A stretch of DNA of 64,000 bases from a bacterium (GTDB lineage Bacteria > Electryoneota > Electryoneia > Electryoneales > Electryoneaceae): contig JAHLLH010000007.1 of the NCBI GenBank assembly GCA_020444265.1, positions 124,001-188,000 of the forward strand, read 5' to 3'. A model generated the notes under the pieces. That model saw only the letters and a list, made by a program, of their open reading frames with translations. It was not told the DNA's origin and ran no database searches. How positions within the stretch are numbered: position 1 is the first letter of the stretch; every line of letters begins with the position of its first letter. The translations under genes and the position numbers were made by a program. Positions 58,434 through 64,000 of the stretch are shown here, piece by piece.

Positions 58434-59432
58434 CTACGCTTTTCTGCTTTTTATCTTCGCCTCGAGGGCTTTCAATTCAGCATCATCTTCATGGTCAGCT
58501 TCGCGGGCATCCTTCAGTTTACGCTGCTGATCGTATTCCAGAAAACGCTCCGAGGTTTCTTTCTCCATCTGAGCATGGCTGATCGATCCAGCATGCTCAA
58601 GCAGAGGGAAACCATTGGACGTGATAATCTGATCGATATTCTGTTTCCAGAAACTCATCCGAGTTTGCTGACGTGCCTTGGCACGTAGTTCTGCTGTTTC
58701 GAGGAAGATGACGACCAGTCGGTTTAGCGTGTCGATCTCATCTTCGTTCAGGTAGTTTTTGGCCACGAGGATGTCTGATTTGCGGACTTTATCACCTTTC
58801 CAGTGCATCAGGCCAAAATTCGGGTCATTCCTATCCGCACGAGCGATGACAAGTTCTGCCGCTGTTTTGCGGGTGACAGCATAGAGCAGGAGGTTTTGGA
58901 CCACCGCAAAGAACTGGTGAGTTGCCTGGTCTGTTTTATCATAGTCACTACTGAGTGCAAAGAGGTCACGTACCTTCTGATAGAACCGCTTTTCCGATGC
59001 CCGGATATCCCGAATACGTTCGAGCATCTCATCGAAGTAATCCGGTCGTCCATCCGGGTTCTTCAGCCGCTCGTCATCCATCACGAATCCCTTGACCAGG
59101 AACTCCTTCAGGACGGTTGTAGCCCAGCGGCGGAATTGCACTCCTCGCTGTGATCGGACACGGTAACCCACGGCCAGAATGGCATCGAGGTTGTAGAGTT
59201 GGATTTCGTAGTTTTTTCCGTCTGAGGCAGTTGTCAAGGATTCCTTGACAACTGAATCCAGTTCGAGTTCACCGTCTTCAAAGATGTTCTTTAGGTGCAA
59301 GGAGATATTCTGTTTCGAGGTATCAAATAGTTCCGCCATCTCCCGCTGAGTCAGCCAGACGGTTTGCTGGTCTGTTCGCAGGTTGATCTGGCTTTTGCCA
59401 TCGTCAGTGGTGTAAAGGATGATGTCGTTCAT
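58434..59432 (-). CDS. rhuM: RhuM-family protein (virulence/defence-island type)
   Basis: 332 residues from ATG 59432; the longer frame adds an unlikely leader. The N-terminus has a helix-turn-helix (VWLTQREMAELFDTSKQNIS, residues about 25-45) followed by the family signature (NYEIQLYNLDAILAVGYRV, RGVQFRRWATTVLKEFLVKG) and the C-terminal FFAVVQNLLLYAV and RADRNDPNFGLMHWKGDKV. RhuM was named from a Salmonella pathogenicity island; relatives are frequent in mobile regions and defence islands, but no biochemical role is settled. It stands alone, between two near-identical sorting-domain ends. Confidence 0.88.
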   Translation of the reverse strand: MNDIILYTTDDGKSQINLRTDQQTVWLTQREMAELFDTSKQNISLHLKNIFEDGELELDSVVKESLTTASDGKNYEIQLYNLDAILAVGYRVRSQRGVQFRRWATTVLKEFLVKGFVMDDERLKNPDGRPDYFDEMLERIRDIRASEKRFYQKVRDLFALSSDYDKTDQATHQFFAVVQNLLLYAVTRKTAAELVIARADRNDPNFGLMHWKGDKVRKSDILVAKNYLNEDEIDTLNRLVVIFLETAELRAKARQQTRMSFWKQNIDQIITSNGFPLLEHAGSISHAQMEKETSERFLEYDQQRKLKDAREADHEDDAELKALEAKIKSRKA

Positions 59433-59607
59433 GCTGGCTGGACCTTTTCGGGCGAGTGACGTTTCGCCTGTTCCTGAGGGCATTCGCCCCGGGTGTCATC
59501 GAAAGATGGCGCCGGTTTCACATGTGAAATCGAATAGCCCCTGAAGGTAATGAAACTCACCCTCAGAGGCCAGACAGACCGAAGCGTTCGTTCAAGCAAC
59601 TCCCCCT

Positions 59608-61455
59608 CTACTTCACCAACACCACCTTTTCCACCGCATGCAATTGCCCTGGCACGGTGGCGTGGAGGAAGTAGAGGCCGGTGGGGAGGGGGTGGGCGTC
59701 GAGGGTGAAGCGTTGCTGGCCGGGGGGGTAGGGGCCGTCGGCGAGGGTGGCGACCTGTTGGCCGATGACGTTGAAGAGACGCAGCGAAAGCGTGGCCGGG
59801 ACAGGCAGCGCGATGAGGACGGTCAGCGTCGGGTTGAAGGGGTTGGGATAGGCCCTCGTCAGCGCGAAACGGCTCGGGATCGTGGGGGAATCGTCCGGCA
59901 GGGCGGAGGCGACCCACTCGGCGGCGGCGATGGTCGCCGGGGTGGTGTCGGTGGTGTGGTAGTAGTCGATGAACGCCTCCGCCGCTTCGGTACCTGTCTG
60001 CTCGAGCTGATCCACAAGGTGGTTGCTGAGGGGACGATAGAGCAGCTCGACCGTCACACGGGTTGCTGTGCCGGGCAGGGGGACAATCAGCGCATCACTG
60101 CCGGGCAGGAAGGTATCGTCCTCGAGCACCGCACCCGCCGGAGCGGTGGTGTCAGCGGCGGGACCATCGGCCTGCCAGCCTGCGGGCAGGAGGCGGTTGT
60201 CCTTGAGCATCGTCGAGGCGCGCAGCAGGGTCAGGGTCGGGTTGCCGAGATGGTCGCCCAGTATCGTCTCGTAAATCTGCACATCGTCCGCGCTGTGCAG
60301 CGTATCGTGATGCACCTCAAACGGGGCTGTTTCGCTCTCAATCGAACCATCCTCCAGCAGCCTGCCCGATTCGAAAAGAACCGTCCCCTCCCCATCCCAC
60401 GCGGTCAGATGCAGCCACATCTGACGGAAGGGAATCCCGGTCGGGAATTTGTGGCCCGCACGGTTCTGGAGCAGGACGGTGGCGATGAGCCCCTCGCCCT
60501 CCGCTTCGACCGTCAGCTCGAGTTCGGCACCGGATTCGAGCATCTCCTGGGCACGGGTTTCCGTGGCGAGAAACTGGTCCGCCGTCGCGGTCGCCCCGAT
60601 CGCAGCCCCGTGCGCGGCCAGGAGACGCGGCATCAGGATGTTTCCGCCAACAAATTCATGCTGGAAGAAGGGGGAGCGTTCCGTGTTGTCCCAGGGTGGC
60701 ACGGTCGCGATGTCCTGCGGGCCCTGGCTGGTCAGCATGTGGCAGCCCTGGCACTGCTGATCCTCGCTCGGGTAGAGGCTATTCAGCCATTCGAGGTAGG
60801 GGGTCTGCTCGGCGAACTCCCCGATGATCTCGCCCTCGTCGTTGACGGTAGGCGTAAAGAGGGTGTGGCAGGTGGCGCAGAGCTGGGAATCGTTGACCTG
60901 CTCCCCGAAGGTCGGCAGGTAGCCGGTTTGCATCTGCATCGGTCCGGTCAGCGGGTTGGTGTAGGGTCCGTAGATGGTGGCCGCATCGGTGATCTCGTAC
61001 CCGCCGCTCCAGCTTTCGGGAGAGGGCAGGTTGGCCGCCTGGATCTGGTGGCAGAGGGTGCAGGAGACCCCATCATTCGCGAGGGGATCGGCGGCCAGTT
61101 CCGCCATGGAGTAGTCGGATGCTCCGCCGTGGATCGCTTCGGCATTGCCGAGGGGACCGTGGCAACGAGTGCAGCGTGTTTCGATCAACGTCTGCAAAGC
61201 GGGGTAGGACGCGACCTCCTCGCTGACCACCGCACGCCAGAGCGGGTCCTTGGAGGAGTTACCCATCATCGTCGAACGCCACTGGGTAATGGGCGAAATG
61301 TCCTCGCCGTCCTCGTTCATGATAGAACCATTGGATGTATGGCAGAGCTGGCAATTTCCGCTTCCGGAAAAGAGGGTGGAGGTGCCGGTCGGCAGCTGCT
61401 GCGCCAAAACGGGAAGGCTGATGAAAAACAGGGCTATGAGTACGGGGAGACGCAT
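59608..61455 (-). CDS. multiheme cytochrome c exported by T9SS
   Basis: 615 residues from ATG 61455 (GGAG six bases upstream); signal peptide MRLPVLIALFFISLPVLAQ. Five heme motifs: CQLCH, CTRCH, CTLCH, CATCH and CQGCH, all in the first 265 residues, as in the cytochrome c554-like family. A beta-sandwich part (LLQNRAGHKFPTGIPFRQMW and following) comes next. The C-terminus is a sorting domain (AYPNPFNPTLTVLIAL ... VEKVVLVK). It should sit on the cell surface and carry electrons to an external acceptor or redox enzyme. The last 140 bases of coding sequence match the remnant at 58099-58238 exactly. Confidence 0.92.
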   Translation of the reverse strand: MRLPVLIALFFISLPVLAQQLPTGTSTLFSGSGNCQLCHTSNGSIMNEDGEDISPITQWRSTMMGNSSKDPLWRAVVSEEVASYPALQTLIETRCTRCHGPLGNAEAIHGGASDYSMAELAADPLANDGVSCTLCHQIQAANLPSPESWSGGYEITDAATIYGPYTNPLTGPMQMQTGYLPTFGEQVNDSQLCATCHTLFTPTVNDEGEIIGEFAEQTPYLEWLNSLYPSEDQQCQGCHMLTSQGPQDIATVPPWDNTERSPFFQHEFVGGNILMPRLLAAHGAAIGATATADQFLATETRAQEMLESGAELELTVEAEGEGLIATVLLQNRAGHKFPTGIPFRQMWLHLTAWDGEGTVLFESGRLLEDGSIESETAPFEVHHDTLHSADDVQIYETILGDHLGNPTLTLLRASTMLKDNRLLPAGWQADGPAADTTAPAGAVLEDDTFLPGSDALIVPLPGTATRVTVELLYRPLSNHLVDQLEQTGTEAAEAFIDYYHTTDTTPATIAAAEWVASALPDDSPTIPSRFALTRAYPNPFNPTLTVLIALPVPATLSLRLFNVIGQQVATLADGPYPPGQQRFTLDAHPLPTGLYFLHATVPGQLHAVEKVVLVK

Positions 61456-61963
61456 GCTGTACTCCGAGATTATGTCGAAGAAGGGGGGAGGATGGATTTT
61501 AAAGTACAGCGGACGTCCGACTGTATCACGGAATAAGGAGAGGCAAACTGTGGGGGTTGGGCCAAGCAGCGGAGCGTCCAGGGTGGCGAGGGCAGAAAGC
61601 TTTACTACTGCCTTGGGCACACATTCCTATCGGATCCAGCGGGTTTTCAGACGGTACTTCGCGTTTTTATGAACGTATAAAGAGAAAGAAACAAGTAGTA
61701 CCTGCCTGGCAACAAGGTCTCCTCTATCAACAGAGTATTGACGTTGATACACCAATATCTAAAAGTAGTATCGGAATATCTGGATTTGAACTATCTGCAA
61801 TTGAGAATAATTTCCCATAGATAATCCATGCAGATTAGGTACTATGTTGAATGTGCTGATTTTGGAGTCATTGAAGTCTGCGCACCGGTTTATTTTCTCT
61901 GATCTTTCACGTTTTTCCGGACCACACCAAGCAATAGACTCTTATGATCCTGGGGGGATTGTC
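61456..61963. other. AT-richer intergenic region, 508 bases
   Basis: Short frames here show no start signals or domain-like sequence. It must carry the divergent promoters of the surface cytochrome and the protein at 61964. From about 61650 the base composition turns visibly AT-rich and stays so to the window end. No repeats of the families above are present. Confidence 0.5.
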
Positions 61964-64000
61964 ATGAGGCATCTGTCTATTTTTTGTCTGCTTATCCTTG
62001 TAATGCTACTTGCTTCCCCACTGTACGCATTGACTTCGTACGAAGCAGCAAAATCCGAGAAAGAGAATCATGACATTCTCCTCGAATCACTAATACAATC
62101 CTACGAAAACCGCGATCAGCTTTCTGACGAGCAAACGAAACTGCTTCAACAGAGTGGATACTTTTTTGATTCAAGAGAGAGTGGAACACTCGATTTAGAC
62201 GAGGTTCTTCCCCTCTTCTACGAGTCATTTGAGTACACCGATCTGAATGAACTTATTGCTGCCGGGTGGACGGTTCTTGATGGCGGTTCCCCGGGCCCAA
62301 CGGCACCCTGGCACACATGGACGATACAGACTACACATCGTGGTACAGAACACGTTCTTGATGATACTGCACCGTATATCATCGTTGATTCAGATAGAGC
62401 GGGCTCCTATGATATGGACGAGTCCCTTGTAACGCCTGTGTTAGACGCATCCAATTTCATCGATTTGGTCCTCTCGTTCGATTACGCATACAAAGGCTAC
62501 TCTGCACCAAACGAGCAGGGAGAAGTTTTATACAGTATCGATGGTGGGATGGCTTGGACATCGCTGGTTACTTTCACAACTCCGTCAACACAGGTAGTTC
62601 AGGAATATCCTTACTCGATCGCACTTCCTGCTGACGCTGATTTGTCTTCAAATCTTCAGATCAAATTCCGTTATTATGGCGCTAATTATGATTACTGGTG
62701 GGCGGTAGACAATGTAACCGTCAGTGGGGAACTGCTAGCAGGTACACTTGTTGGTACTGTTACCGACGATGAAACCTCGCTTCCCGTTGAAGGTGTGGCA
62801 GTCTCCATAGACGGGACAGAACTGTCAACGCTTACGGATATCGACGGGTACTATACCATACCGACCGTTGGGCAGGGGACTCATAGTGTCACCTACCTCA
62901 AAACGCGGTATTTTCCGCAAACGATACATGACATCGTGATTGTTCTGGATCAATCGACAACTCAGAATGTTCAGTTGGTACCAGCTAATTTCAACCTGTC
63001 AGGAACTGTTACATCTGTAGGTGATCAAAATATACCATTGGAAGGTGTTACAGTTGAATCAATGGAAGAGGGTATATCGACTGTAACGGATCAAAACGGT
63101 TTTTACGATTTTGGCCTGATTGGTGCCGGTCTTCATACACTGATTGTGACACCAGACAATGAAGATTTTACTCCATGGTGTCACGATGATCAGGTCAGTA
63201 TAAATCTGGTTGAAGATACAGCTCTTGATCTGAGTCTCGATGAGATTATGCCTCCCCAGGCGTTGGGAAGCAATCAGTATGATGCTTCAACGATTGAGCT
63301 TTTCTGGGATCCACCTGCAAATCAGATTGATACACCTGCTCACCTGCTACAAGAGCGGATAGATCAAATGCTCGCAGCGAATGACAGAATTCTGGCAGAG
63401 GGAACGGCTGAAGAGCTGGCAAAACACGCAGAATTCACTCGTGAACTGAACATTCTGATCAGCAGAAGCAATCAACTTGAAAGACCTTCCATCGGTCTTG
63501 ATGACCTTGAATCAAACTTTCTCGGTTACAGAATCTACATTGACGATGTTCTCCAACCTGAGATTATTTCCGGTACTTCCACACTGGTAAACAATCTGAA
63601 CACTGGACAGCTCTACAGTTTTGATGTAGCTGCTGATTACGGTTACGGTGATGAATACCTGATTCCGACCAACGAACCCATTTCCACTCGACCCCTGCCA
63701 GGAACGGACTCCCGTTGGGTATACGAAGAGGTTCCCTACGGCTGGACTGAAATATCTCCAGATGCAGGAGGAACTGGGACACCAGTACCAAACTGGGGTG
63801 ATGACGAAAATTCGGGATGGTTGGAATGGGGAACTGGCCAGTCATTCACTCTTTACGATGTTGAGGAGACAGGTTTCTCAATCTGTTCCAACGGCTGGAT
63901 ATCTCTCGACAGGGGCAGTGCAGGAAACACAGCAATCAGACCAAGAATTGGGAGTAGTTCAAGCCCCAATCTGATCGTTTCTCTTCTTGGTATCGATACG
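61964..64000 (+). CDS. large secreted multidomain protein, cut by window end
   Basis: The frame is open from ATG 61964 to the last base (679 codons, no stop), with GGGGGG seven to twelve bases upstream. Signal peptide MRHLSIFCLLILVMLLASPLYA. After a helical segment comes a jelly-roll of the MAM/immune-inhibitor type (LVLSFDYAYKGYSAPNEQGE ... RYYGANYDYWWAVDNVTVSG, about residues 165-260). Two carboxypeptidase-regulatory-like domains follow (LVGTVTDDETSLPVEGVAVS and LSGTVTSVGDQNIPLEGVTV). Then an FN3-like domain (STIELFWDPPANQ ... YRIYIDDVLQPE) interrupted by about 60 mostly helical residues. The last visible part (RWVYEEVPYGWTEISPDAGG) opens another domain. Probably a T9SS-exported peptidase or adhesin; the enzyme or sorting part lies beyond the edge. 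Confidence 0.85.
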   Translation, partial: MRHLSIFCLLILVMLLASPLYALTSYEAAKSEKENHDILLESLIQSYENRDQLSDEQTKLLQQSGYFFDSRESGTLDLDEVLPLFYESFEYTDLNELIAAGWTVLDGGSPGPTAPWHTWTIQTTHRGTEHVLDDTAPYIIVDSDRAGSYDMDESLVTPVLDASNFIDLVLSFDYAYKGYSAPNEQGEVLYSIDGGMAWTSLVTFTTPSTQVVQEYPYSIALPADADLSSNLQIKFRYYGANYDYWWAVDNVTVSGELLAGTLVGTVTDDETSLPVEGVAVSIDGTELSTLTDIDGYYTIPTVGQGTHSVTYLKTRYFPQTIHDIVIVLDQSTTQNVQLVPANFNLSGTVTSVGDQNIPLEGVTVESMEEGISTVTDQNGFYDFGLIGAGLHTLIVTPDNEDFTPWCHDDQVSINLVEDTALDLSLDEIMPPQALGSNQYDASTIELFWDPPANQIDTPAHLLQERIDQMLAANDRILAEGTAEELAKHAEFTRELNILISRSNQLERPSIGLDDLESNFLGYRIYIDDVLQPEIISGTSTLVNNLNTGQLYSFDVAADYGYGDEYLIPTNEPISTRPLPGTDSRWVYEEVPYGWTEISPDAGGTGTPVPNWGDDENSGWLEWGTGQSFTLYDVEETGFSICSNGWISLDRGSAGNTAIRPRIGSSSSPNLIVSLLGIDT

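Noticed and set aside
59638-61536. 632-codon open frame on the plus strand
   Set aside because: It lies wholly opposite the surface cytochrome gene. Its sequence is biased to Gly, Arg and Val as expected from the complement of GC-rich codons, and it has no signal or domain.
61557-61820. 87-codon plus-strand frame before the last gene
   Set aside because: The first part is antisense to the upstream leader of the cytochrome gene; there is no ribosome site and no domain.

Overview
The window looks like chromosome of a Gram-negative, respiring bacterium of the FCB superphylum (Fibrobacteres-Chlorobi-Bacteroidetes and relatives), probably one of its non-Bacteroidetes lineages. Evidence: five secreted proteins end in, or carry at the C-terminus, a type IX secretion (T9SS) sorting domain with the typical YPNPFN-like motif; cytochrome cbb3 oxidase has a fused CcoN-CcoO subunit; two sensor proteins have beta-propeller/Y_Y_Y periplasmic regions; one outer-membrane receptor is of the carboxypeptidase-regulatory/beta-barrel type. 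Most genes are GC-rich; two stretches (about 29.0-29.8 kb and 61.6-64.0 kb) are visibly AT-richer and may be acquired. No rRNA, tRNA, CRISPR array or transposase was seen.

Layout. 1-3.1 kb: end of a secreted T9SS protein and two outer-membrane proteins. 3.3-9.6 kb (minus): a MarR-controlled RND efflux operon (regulator, outer-membrane channel, adaptor, pump). 9.9-13.6 kb (plus): a Mla-type lipid transport operon (STAS-permease fusion, ATPase, MCE protein, lipoprotein). 13.9-16.3 kb (minus): a ten-heme cytochrome and a beta-barrel protein, possibly an electron conduit across the outer membrane. 16.6-26.5 kb (plus): an Rrf2 regulator and a complete cbb3 oxidase locus (CcoI, CcoS, CcoNO, CcoQ, CcoP, CcoG, CcoH, SafE-like protein). 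26.8-29.6 kb: fatty acid desaturase, short-chain dehydrogenase and a protein with a SeqA-like N-terminus. 29.8-36.3 kb (minus): two adjacent giant beta-helix T9SS cargo proteins. 36.7-41.5 kb: DHH phosphoesterase and a GH31 glycosidase. 41.7-47.9 kb (plus): two beta-propeller sensor proteins, the first without an ATPase domain. 48.7-51.8 kb: a small secreted protein with a hairpin-rich leader, and a TonB-dependent-type receptor. 52.5-58.0 kb: GH5 glycosidase (T9SS), sulfotransferase, GH38-type glycosidase. 58.1-61.5 kb: a RhuM-family gene lying between two copies of a T9SS sorting-domain end, the second belonging to a surface multiheme cytochrome. 62.0-64.0 kb: a large secreted multidomain protein cut by the window edge.

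The most unusual signal is non-coding. At least four families of short palindromic elements without coding capacity fill the spaces between genes: a triple-hairpin unit, a 173-180 bp element with inverted ends GTCATCCCCAGC, a 190-226 bp element with CCCGGGCTTGACCCGGG-type ends, and a 161-163 bp element with CGTCATTGCGA-type ends. They sit next to each other in the same gaps, several abut stop codons, and stem sequences differ between copies while remaining self-complementary. One cluster of them sits between ccoI and ccoS, flanked by a 17-bp direct repeat that duplicates the stop/start junction, so the insertion left both genes intact.
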